Positions 8,588 to 15,845 of a stretch of 19,717 nt of DNA are shown here, one piece after another. This stretch comes from an uncultured Prevotella sp. (GTDB lineage Bacteria > Bacteroidota > Bacteroidia > Bacteroidales > Bacteroidaceae), in the NCBI GenBank assembly GCA_947072805.1, contig CAMTJK010000028.1, positions 1-19,717 on the forward strand, read 5' to 3'. The notes beneath the pieces were generated by a model. It saw nothing but the letters and a program-made list of their open reading frames with translations, ran no database searches and had not been told where the DNA came from. Within the stretch, counting starts at the first letter, position 1. Each line of letters begins with the position of its first letter. The position numbers and the translations under genes were made by a program.

Positions 8588-10062
8588 CCTGCAAAATAAT
8601 GAGAAGGACAACTTATACATTATATATATTATGCGCGCTACTGCTCCACCTTGCCGCTTCATGCACCGGCGAATCTGAGCAAAAGGAGGACACGGACACA
8701 GAAAACTGCCTGCACGTGGGCATCAGTAACATGCAGGAGACCAATCCCGTATACACGAGAGTGGCATATTCGGGAGCGCAGGGCGAACACATGGAGTTCG
8801 GCACTGGCGACTACTTCGGACTGTTTGTGCTGGGAGAAGACGGCAGCGTCAAAGCGGGAAACGTGAAGGTGTATTGTTCTGGTCTGGACAACAGCGGCTC
8901 CACCGTGTGGTCCATCTACAAAGAAGGCGACACACAGGGCAACAGTTCCAACCATACGATGGCAGACATTCTCGGACTGGGCTCTACGTTCTTTGCCTAT
9001 TATCCGTACAACGAGGCTTTAGGCAGTGCCGACGGCGCCGCAGCATTGCAGGCATACGTAACAAACTTCATGAACACGCTGGCTGCCGACCAAAGCAGCT
9101 CGCTCACCGAACATGACCTGCTTGTGGCAAGCAACATACCCGGCTGCGAATACGGTGAGGTGCTTACAGGAAGCGAGGGACACGTCAGCCTTACCTTTGC
9201 ACACGCCCTGGCAATGCTCCGTTTCCATCTGCCAGCAGGCTCCGTAAGATACGACTATCTGATTGAAAATAAAGACTTCACCCCTTACCTTACAGGCATT
9301 GACGACGGACAGGAAGAATACAGATACCTCTTCAAGCCGGGCGGCATTCTGGACATCTGCATAAAGTACGTTCTTGACGGCAAGCTATACAGGTTTGAAA
9401 CAGGCAAGTGGAAGTTTCTGCGCCCTATCTACACTGCCGCCGGACACTGCTACACGCTGGACGAGAGTGCCATAAAGGTGCCATACAATACGGCTGTAGA
9501 CATGGGCACTTCGGTGATGTGGGCAAGCTTTAACCTCGGAACAGAAGACGACCCTACGGCAACGTCGGAAAATATAAGCACACTGAAAGGCACCTGCGTG
9601 ATGTGGGGTGCCAATAAGGACACAGGCAACTATGGCAGCAGCGCCTACACGACATATAACAACGCATTTACCGAAGGCACCGCGCCCAATAAGTTGCCCA
9701 TAGGCTACAATTTCTCGGGAAATCCCATCTATGATGCAGCAACAAACGCATGGGGAGGCGAATGGAGAACGCCTACTGCCGACGAGTGGACCGAGCTGTT
9801 CAACGCATGTACATACACGGCTGCCGACGGCATGGTAACCTTTACCAGCAAAAAGACAGGCAACAGCATAAGACTGAAACAGGCGGGATATTACGACAGC
9901 AGCACTCCTTCAAGCACTACTACAGGCTATTACTGGTCAAGTTCTGCCAGTACGGAAAGCAGCATAAAGGCCCATTCAACCATGTTCGCCGCCTCGGCAA
10001 GGATACACACCAACGCCAGCAGATACACGGGACTTCCTGTTCGCCCCGTGTTCTCAAAGTAA
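8584..10062 (+). CDS. fimbrillin-like lipoprotein with canonical FISUMP-like C-terminal domain (tip candidate 3)
   Basis: The protein has 492 residues; a second in-frame ATG at 8599 is possible. The lipobox is L-A-A-S-C27, and R59 in VYTRVAY is the probable processing site. The N-terminal fimbrillin-like region (about 42-290) includes a TFFAYYPYNEALG block and VSLTFAHALAMLRFHLP. The C-terminal domain (about 299-492) is the clearest FISUMP match of the three: VDMGTSVMWASFNLGTE (W313), WGGEWRTPTADEWTELFNACTY (WR at about 394), NSIRLKQAGYY, GYYWSSSAS (W451), and the end YTGLPVRPVFSK. It is the last gene of the operon and converges on the SulP gene with a 15-bp gap. As the shortest and most canonical copy it may be the most distal tip subunit; that is speculation. 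Confidence 0.7.
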   Translation: MTCKIMRRTTYTLYILCALLLHLAASCTGESEQKEDTDTENCLHVGISNMQETNPVYTRVAYSGAQGEHMEFGTGDYFGLFVLGEDGSVKAGNVKVYCSGLDNSGSTVWSIYKEGDTQGNSSNHTMADILGLGSTFFAYYPYNEALGSADGAAALQAYVTNFMNTLAADQSSSLTEHDLLVASNIPGCEYGEVLTGSEGHVSLTFAHALAMLRFHLPAGSVRYDYLIENKDFTPYLTGIDDGQEEYRYLFKPGGILDICIKYVLDGKLYRFETGKWKFLRPIYTAAGHCYTLDESAIKVPYNTAVDMGTSVMWASFNLGTEDDPTATSENISTLKGTCVMWGANKDTGNYGSSAYTTYNNAFTEGTAPNKLPIGYNFSGNPIYDAATNAWGGEWRTPTADEWTELFNACTYTAADGMVTFTSKKTGNSIRLKQAGYYDSSTPSSTTTGYYWSSSASTESSIKAHSTMFAASARIHTNASRYTGLPVRPVFSK

Positions 10063-10077
10063 GCATTGCCCGCGCCG

Positions 10078-11754
10078 TCAGTCCACAATCTCGTGGGCAC
10101 GCGCCAGGGCAAGGTCTATGTGGTTGCAGATGTTCTGCTCTCCTATCAGTTCGCTGAATCCTGCACGTCTCAACACACTTTCCACCTTTTCATTCACACC
10201 CGAAAGCACGACTTCAATGCCTTCGTTGCGGCTCATTATACACAGGTTGGTAAGGTTGTGCAGACCGGTGGAGTCGATGAAAGGCACCTTCCTCATTCTT
10301 ATTATGCGCACCTTCGGGCGGTCGCCGAAGGCTGCCATTATCTCTTCGAAGCGGTTGCCTGCGCCGAAGAAGTAAGGTCCGTTTATCTCGTACACCTCCA
10401 CGCCTTGCGGTATGGTGAGATGCTCGAGGTTGCCCGACTGTATGTCTGCCTCGTCGTTGGGGTCTATTTCGTCAGATATGACTTTCACGTCGGTAGTTTC
10501 CGACATTCGTCTCATGAAGAGCAGACAGGCAATGATAAGTCCGACCTCGATGGCTACGGTAAGGTCGAAGATGATTGTAAGGAAGAATGTGATGAGCAGC
10601 ACGGTGACATCGCTCTTCGGATTCTTCATCAGTGCCACAAACGAACGCCATCCGCACATGCCGTACGACACCACTACAAGCACACCTGCAAGGCACGCCA
10701 TTGGTATATATTGCGCCAGAGGCATAAGGAAAAGGAAGATGAGCAACAGCACGGCAGCATGTATTATGCCGGCAATGGGCGAGCGTCCGCCGTTGTTTAT
10801 GTTTGTCATCGTTCTCGCAATGGCTCCCGTGGCAGGTATTCCGCCGAATATTGGCGATGCGAGGTTAGCCAATCCCTGTGCCACAAGCTCTGTATTTGAG
10901 TCGTGACGGTCGCCAACCACACCATCTGCCACTGTTGCCGAGAGCAGCGACTCGATGGCTCCGAGCACTGCAATGGTAAGTGCCGGCGACACGAGGCTCT
11001 TTATTGTTTCCCACGTTATCTGCGGCACCTGTGCGTCTGGCAGCTCGTTGCTTATTGCAAAGCGGTCACCGATGGTCTCGATGGTAGCGACGCCGGCAAA
11101 GTTTTTGAGCAGCAGGGCAGCCACAGTCATTATTATTATGGCTATGAGCGAACCTGGAATCTTCTTGCTGAAACGCGGTGTGAGAGCAATTATAGCCACG
11201 CTCACCACTCCCACTACGGCGCTCCATGCGTCGATAGTGTTAAAGCAACTGAAGTAAGCCTGCCATTTCTCCACAAAGTCAGACGGCACTTCGGTCATTG
11301 TCAGTCCGAAGAGGTCCTTAATCTGTGTGGTGAAAATGGTTACGGCAATACCGCTGGTGAATCCCACAACGATGGGATAAGGTATATATTTGATGATAGT
11401 GCCGAGGCGCAGCAGTCCGAAGAGCACCAGAAATGCGCCTGCCATGAGTGTGGCAATGGTAAGTCCCTCTATGCCGTACTGCTGTATTATGCCGTATATT
11501 ATTATGATAAAAGCTCCGGTAGGTCCGCCTATCTGCACGCGGCTGCCGCCAAACAGCGACACTATAAGACCTGCCACGATGGCTGTAATGATACCCTTCT
11601 CGGGTGTTACGCCCGAGGCTATACCGAAAGCTATGGCTAAAGGCAGAGCTACTATGCCGACAATAATACCTGCCATAAGGTCGGCGGTGAATGATTTACG
11701 ATTGTAATTTTTCAGTGTTGAGACCAGTTTCGGTCTGAATTCAAATGCTTTCAT
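10078..11754 (-). CDS. SulP family anion transporter with STAS domain
   Basis: The protein has 558 residues, normal for the family. The N-terminus shows the SulP signature: MAGIIVGIVALPLAIAFGIASG around 26-47, then GGSRVQIGGPTGAF. About ten or more hydrophobic segments run to about residue 405, including NTELVAQGLANLASPIFGGIPATGAIART with conserved polar and Gly residues. A cytoplasmic STAS domain occupies about 450-555, with the D494-S-T-G497 loop that is the regulatory phosphorylation-type loop in STAS proteins. SulP proteins move sulfate, bicarbonate, C4-dicarboxylates or other anions. The substrate cannot be assigned here, and no carbonic anhydrase or sulfate-assimilation gene is adjacent. 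It is probably monocistronic: its own promoter lies at 11902-11933 and the pilus operon converges on its 3' end. Confidence 0.93.
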   Translation of the reverse strand: MKAFEFRPKLVSTLKNYNRKSFTADLMAGIIVGIVALPLAIAFGIASGVTPEKGIITAIVAGLIVSLFGGSRVQIGGPTGAFIIIIYGIIQQYGIEGLTIATLMAGAFLVLFGLLRLGTIIKYIPYPIVVGFTSGIAVTIFTTQIKDLFGLTMTEVPSDFVEKWQAYFSCFNTIDAWSAVVGVVSVAIIALTPRFSKKIPGSLIAIIIMTVAALLLKNFAGVATIETIGDRFAISNELPDAQVPQITWETIKSLVSPALTIAVLGAIESLLSATVADGVVGDRHDSNTELVAQGLANLASPIFGGIPATGAIARTMTNINNGGRSPIAGIIHAAVLLLIFLFLMPLAQYIPMACLAGVLVVVSYGMCGWRSFVALMKNPKSDVTVLLITFFLTIIFDLTVAIEVGLIIACLLFMRRMSETTDVKVISDEIDPNDEADIQSGNLEHLTIPQGVEVYEINGPYFFGAGNRFEEIMAAFGDRPKVRIIRMRKVPFIDSTGLHNLTNLCIMSRNEGIEVVLSGVNEKVESVLRRAGFSELIGEQNICNHIDLALARAHEIVD

Positions 11755-11812
11755 CTATCTTTTTATAACTGTTATTCTGAAAAATGATTTCTCGCACGCG
11801 CCCTGACACTCC

Positions 11813-11839
11813 TGCCGAGCGCAGCCTGACTTATACAAA
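11813..11839 (-). repeat. 27-bp direct repeat in SulP leader, downstream copy
   Basis: It is identical over 27 bases to 11879-11905, with a period of 66 bp. On the transcribed strand it begins TTTGTATAAGTCAGG and ends in a GCTGCGCTCGGCA block. It lies within the predicted 5' leader of the SulP transcript, about 60 nt before the start codon. Confidence 0.85.
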
Positions 11840-11878
11840 GGCAGTGCAAGTGAGAGCAAAGAGAACGTGTTCTCAATT

Positions 11879-11905
11879 TGCCGAGCGCAGCCTGACTTAT
11901 ACAAA
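11879..11905 (-). repeat. 27-bp direct repeat in SulP leader, upstream copy
   Basis: This copy is identical to 11813-11839. Its first four bases on the minus strand (TTTG) are the end of the predicted -7 promoter element TACTTTTG, so it spans the transcription start region. In the other copy the equivalent octamer is TGCCTTTG, which breaks the TA of the consensus. Only this copy is therefore a good promoter match. Confidence 0.85.
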
Positions 11906-11933
11906 AGTATGTCAAATAGTCGAAAGCACGAAA
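11902..11933 (-). promoter_or_regulatory. Bacteroidetes-type promoter of the SulP gene
   Basis: On the minus strand TTTC (11930-11933) is followed after 20 bases by TACTTTTG (11902-11909). Spacing and -33 variant are the same as in the pilus promoter. Transcription would start near 11896, leaving a leader of about 140 nt that carries the two 27-bp repeats. Confidence 0.6.
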
Positions 11934-12054
11934 ACATTTATTAAGAATCATTAAAAAACAGCGTCTTTTCTTGATTTATCCCAAATCCGGCAGCGATTCA
12001 TTTGATAAATACAGGTGTTGCCATGCCATTTCTTTCCTGCCTCTAAATATATAA

Positions 12055-12086
12055 GAGGTCGCATCCGTTCTGCCGGATGCGACCTC
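12055..12086 (-). terminator. intrinsic terminator hairpin of the T9SS-substrate operon
   Basis: A perfect 13-bp GC-rich stem (GAGGTCGCATCCG at 12055-12067 with 12074-12086) has a 6-nt loop. On the minus strand it lies 48 nt after the stop of the 12134-15826 gene and is followed by TTATATATTT, an AT-rich though imperfect U-tract. It would also separate this operon from the SulP transcript downstream. The plus-strand side is followed by CTTTTGTT, so it could act in both directions. Confidence 0.75.
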
Positions 12087-12133
12087 CTTTTGTTACGTCC
12101 TTGCCTTCATTTGCGCCGGCAGGGCGTGTATTT

Positions 12134-15100
12134 TCACTTTACAAACACCTTCCGCACCGTGCCGTCGCTCATGCGTATGATGTTGATGCCTCGCTGCGGT
12201 GACTGCAGGCGTCGTCCGGAGGTGTCGTATCTGCCCACCTCGACAGCTTCTGCGGCAGCGGCATTCACGTTGGATATGCCGTCAATGTCAGCCTGCATGT
12301 AAACGCGCGAGCGTGCGGCGTTGATGTATTCGCCGGTGTTGGCGTCTATCAGCATGCTTGTCACCTTACAGTTCTTTATATCGCCAACGGCAGGAAGAGC
12401 AAACGATATGTCGGCAGTGTACTCCTTGCCGCCCACTATCGCCGACGGTATGTAGCCGGTAGTGCCATAATACGACACGCCCACCTGGGCACGCACGGCA
12501 TCGCTGTGGTAATAAGGCACATACTCCCTGTTCAGCAAGCCCTTGTTGGTCCATTCGCCAAGTATGGGATAGTCTTCAGTGGAATAGCTGTACACGAAAT
12601 TGCGCTGATATCCGTAGATGCTGTCTTCGGTTACAATGAGGAATATGCCCACATTAGATGCGTCCCTGCTCAAGGCGTACTTCACGCTGCAGCGCACATT
12701 CACCTTTCCGGCTTCAGAATCATATGCAGCCAGCACGTCTACGTCGGCTTCGGCTTCCTTTCCCATCTCCTGCTGCACTATGTCTGCCCATGCGTCACCG
12801 TTAGGCGATGTAAACGAATAGATGCGCTTGCCCTCTACCACGTCGTTATACATGGGCGACGATATTGTCTCGGTGCGGTTTATTCTCGCCGTCGGTGCAT
12901 TGAGGAGTCCGAGGAAGTTCAACGCATAGTACGTCATGCCGCTTTCCAGTACGTCGCCGGTATAGGTGTGGTAGCTTGTAGGCAGCACGCGGTCGCCGTA
13001 GATTTTCTCCAGATACTCGAAGGCGAGGTATCCGAGTGGGCAGTAGCCGCAGTCCATTCCTGTCATCTCCTCCACCACAACGCGTTTCAGCGGTGTGAAG
13101 GCGAGATCCTTGACGGTATATTTCACGGTATCGCTGACATCGTCTACCTGCACGCGCAGATAGAATGTGTTTATCTCGCCAACGGTGAGAGGCAGCGGCC
13201 TGTTGAATGTAAAGTCGTACTTGTCTCCCTTGGTGAGCGACAGTCCGCTTTCCGAGATTTGGTCTACAACGTTCTTCGAAGCATCGAGCAGCATTACGCT
13301 GACAGAGCTGAATGTCTGTGTGGGATTGTTGGCAATGATACGTCCGCTTACGGTCTGCTCGGTCTGTGCCACCACCGATGTTGGCGAGGTGACGGCAGTG
13401 AGGAAGCCGTTGTCGCGTACCACCTTTATGTTGTCCACGAATACGCAGCTCTGGTCTTCGTTTTCGTTTATGAAGGCAATGTATATGTTGCGTTTTGCAT
13501 ATTGGTCGAGCTTGAATGAATAGTCGATCCATTCGCCTGTAAAGGTGTCTTCATTCTCACCCGGCAGCACAACCTCGTCCATTATCACTGTTCCCTTTGT
13601 TCTCATGGTGTTCACCCTGTCTTCATTGAGGGTGTAAAAGTCATCCTCCGAAGAGTATACGAGCACCTTTAGCTTGTCGCTTTTAGCCTTGCGGAAACCT
13701 TGTGCCTGGAAAGCGAGGCGGCATTTTGCGTCGGGAATGTATATCTTCGGTGTCACCATCCAGTCGTCCGACTTTCCTGCTGGCAGGTAAGCCGATGTGG
13801 AGCCTGCCGCATAATCCGACGATGAAGCCGATTCTCTCACCGGAATCCATGCATAACTGTCGCCTGTCTGGAAGTCGTAGCCCTGCATTTCCTCGTTCGG
13901 TGTGTTCTTGTCGCCGTCGTAGAGCATCATTGCCGCCACGCCGTTACTAAAATCCTCGCTGTACATCAGCGTGTCGTCAGCCACGACTATGCGCTCGTAG
14001 GCTCCCTTGTAGTTTATTTCGAACGGTTCGTTGGCGTTGTCGCCGTTAATGTCGGTCACCGATCCGCCCTCGAGCACCACGCGGTAGTTCTGACCGAGAT
14101 ACAGATACTCGGTGTCTGACGAATATACGAGCAGCTGGTTCTCTTTGTCAGCCAGATACAGCTTTGCCACCGGCTTTTCCTCGCCTACACAATAGAGCTT
14201 TGCCGAAGCGGTATCGGTCATCTGTATGTCTGTATCGAACGTGAGCAGTATGGGGTTGGTGGTGACGTTGATGAGTGCCACCTCGCTGCCGTTCTCGGGT
14301 GCAACTGCCTTTACCTTCACCGGCTCTTCGGCGCGTCCCTTATAGTCTATCACTATGTCCTGGTTGGTGCGTGTCACGTCGCTCTTCAGACCTATGGTAC
14401 CTGCCGGTATTGTCAGACGGTATGTCTTTCCGTCGGCAAGAGCCGTGGTGCGGAAGCCTATTCTCACCGTCTTTGCCGATGTGGAGAGCACCTCAAACGA
14501 GAGCACTTTGCCCACGGCTGCTCCTGTCTCGTCGGTAAAATGTATATCGGCGGTGGTGCCCGTCACCGTCACCTCGCGGCTGAAGGTTACCGTTACGCTC
14601 TTCATCTTTGAAAAGGTGGAGCCGCTCGCCGGCGTTACGGTGTAAGTGGAAAGCAGATTGACGTGCGAGGCAGCCTCGGCAAACGTCTCGTTCATCTCTA
14701 CCACATAGCTTGAATATGGGTCGGGGAAGCCGGCGAGTGTCTTTCCGTCGCCCGACACGCCTATTGCCGTTCCGGTGTTGTCGTATCCGGTCTTGCCGTA
14801 GAAGTCTATTCCGTAACGCTGCATGAGCAGTTCGTCAAACGGATACCAGAATTTTCCGGAGCGTATATACAGCATGCGCACAGGCGTTCCGCTCGGCGTG
14901 GCAGCGTATATTACACCTTCGTTGTCTATCACCACCGTTCCTACGTCGCGCGTCTCGCTTTCGTCGTACATATCGAACGTCTTTGTCTTCGTGTTGTAGC
15001 GGAAGGGCACCACATATTCGTTGGTGTCATCGTTGGGGTCTGCCACGTGTGCCTTTCCTCCGAACCATTCCGCGTTCGGACTGAACGTGCCCTCCACAGC

Positions 15101-15826
15101 GAGCAGTCCCTCTGCCCACGGATTGCCGTCGGCATCGAGACCTATACGGGTCCATGTGGATGTCTGGCGGTCGTAGATAAATTCGAGCGTGTTCCAGGTG
15201 TAGCTGAAGTCCACCGTACCTATTATATATCGTGCGTCCGACGATATGCCTGTATATCTTATCATGTTTGCCGTCTCGCCTGCTGCGCCTACGGTGGGAT
15301 AGCCCGGTGTGGCTATTATGGCGAGTGTGGCAACATCCCACATCACGGGATATTCCTTGTAGCCGTTAGTAAAATTGGTCATTCGACCCACGGCGTAGCG
15401 TCCGTCGGGTGTAATGGCAATGGCGTCGCCTTCGGTCCATCCGGCAGGACAGTCAAGGGTGCGCCATCCTTCTGCCGCCGACCATACGGAGGGCTTGCCC
15501 ATATAGGCTCCTGCCACTATGCCGTTGTCGCTGACATCGTTGGCTTGCGATGATACGGGCACCTGGCCTTCACCTTCCGATGCAAGCACGGTTATCTCCT
15601 TGGTGCGCACGTTTATCAGGCGTGCGTTGGAATAGACGGAGCCGTCGGTGGTACTTGTACCGAAAGACACCGCCCAGTCTCCGTTGTCCGACAGGTTGCG
15701 TATGCAGGTGTTGTCGCTGAAGTCGTAAGAGAAAATGGTGGGGGCTGCCGCTTCCTGTGCGCCGGCAGCGCCGGCGAACAGAGCGAATAGTCCGCTGAGT
15801 AGCAGTTTTCGTGTTCTGTAAGTCAT
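12134..15826 (-). CDS. large secreted T9SS substrate with Ig-like, cleaved-adhesin and Omp28/thioredoxin-like domains
   Basis: The protein has 1230 residues and a signal peptide (residues 1-23, cleavage near AGA/QE). Residues about 40-375 contain six repeats of the SDNG/SPDG-x-x-x-x-G type (for example VSDNGIVAGAY, ITPDGRYAVGRM, VSGDGKTLAGF), suggesting a beta-propeller-like unit. Two Ig-like (Big_5-type) domains follow at about 392-495 and 505-607. Residues about 620-805 match the cleaved-adhesin/MAM-like pattern (EDFSNG, SDDWMVTPKIYIP, a FVDNIKV end). The segment near 918-960 has VVEEMTGMDCGYCPLGYLAFEYLE, with C926-G-Y-C929, as in Omp28-related proteins with a thioredoxin-like fold. The last 33 residues (YDTSGRRLQ to VRKVFVK) form a type IX secretion sorting signal. 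It is the second gene of an operon, 19 nt after the previous stop. Its function is unknown. Confidence 0.8.
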   Translation of the reverse strand: MTYRTRKLLLSGLFALFAGAAGAQEAAAPTIFSYDFSDNTCIRNLSDNGDWAVSFGTSTTDGSVYSNARLINVRTKEITVLASEGEGQVPVSSQANDVSDNGIVAGAYMGKPSVWSAAEGWRTLDCPAGWTEGDAIAITPDGRYAVGRMTNFTNGYKEYPVMWDVATLAIIATPGYPTVGAAGETANMIRYTGISSDARYIIGTVDFSYTWNTLEFIYDRQTSTWTRIGLDADGNPWAEGLLAVEGTFSPNAEWFGGKAHVADPNDDTNEYVVPFRYNTKTKTFDMYDESETRDVGTVVIDNEGVIYAATPSGTPVRMLYIRSGKFWYPFDELLMQRYGIDFYGKTGYDNTGTAIGVSGDGKTLAGFPDPYSSYVVEMNETFAEAASHVNLLSTYTVTPASGSTFSKMKSVTVTFSREVTVTGTTADIHFTDETGAAVGKVLSFEVLSTSAKTVRIGFRTTALADGKTYRLTIPAGTIGLKSDVTRTNQDIVIDYKGRAEEPVKVKAVAPENGSEVALINVTTNPILLTFDTDIQMTDTASAKLYCVGEEKPVAKLYLADKENQLLVYSSDTEYLYLGQNYRVVLEGGSVTDINGDNANEPFEINYKGAYERIVVADDTLMYSEDFSNGVAAMMLYDGDKNTPNEEMQGYDFQTGDSYAWIPVRESASSSDYAAGSTSAYLPAGKSDDWMVTPKIYIPDAKCRLAFQAQGFRKAKSDKLKVLVYSSEDDFYTLNEDRVNTMRTKGTVIMDEVVLPGENEDTFTGEWIDYSFKLDQYAKRNIYIAFINENEDQSCVFVDNIKVVRDNGFLTAVTSPTSVVAQTEQTVSGRIIANNPTQTFSSVSVMLLDASKNVVDQISESGLSLTKGDKYDFTFNRPLPLTVGEINTFYLRVQVDDVSDTVKYTVKDLAFTPLKRVVVEEMTGMDCGYCPLGYLAFEYLEKIYGDRVLPTSYHTYTGDVLESGMTYYALNFLGLLNAPTARINRTETISSPMYNDVVEGKRIYSFTSPNGDAWADIVQQEMGKEAEADVDVLAAYDSEAGKVNVRCSVKYALSRDASNVGIFLIVTEDSIYGYQRNFVYSYSTEDYPILGEWTNKGLLNREYVPYYHSDAVRAQVGVSYYGTTGYIPSAIVGGKEYTADISFALPAVGDIKNCKVTSMLIDANTGEYINAARSRVYMQADIDGISNVNAAAAEAVEVGRYDTSGRRLQSPQRGINIIRMSDGTVRKVFVK

Positions 15827-15845
15827 AATTATGTTATCGGTGATT

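Larger units (their letters stand above)
11755..12054. other. SulP leader and upstream spacer
   Basis: This non-coding stretch holds the SulP promoter and a leader of about 140 nt with two 27-bp repeats, listed separately. Between the repeats is a 14-bp palindrome with 6-bp arms (GAGAAC/GTTCTC at 11861-11874). From 11940 to 12054 I see only AT-rich spacer before the terminator of the next gene. A 60-codon frame through both repeats ends exactly at the SulP ATG, but its start lies upstream of the predicted transcription start, so it is not called as a gene. Confidence 0.6.

Noticed and set aside
9481..10062. Formylglycine-generating or sulfatase-modifying enzyme domain
   Set aside because: The W-R-x-P-T, YWSSS and VRPV order is that of FISUMP domains, and the catalytic cysteine pattern of formylglycine-generating enzymes is not seen.
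10066..11640. Long plus-strand open frames across the SulP gene
   Set aside because: The minus-strand SulP protein is unambiguous; the plus-strand translations are low-complexity shadows without membrane segments or motifs.
11813..11905. CRISPR array
   Set aside because: There are only two copies, 39 bp apart, in a promoter and leader context with no cas genes in the window.
11755..11937. 60-codon leader frame ending in a stop adjacent to the SulP ATG, with LYKSGCARQ repeated
   Set aside because: The repeat at protein level only reflects the 66-bp period of the DNA repeat, and its start codon lies upstream of the predicted transcription start.
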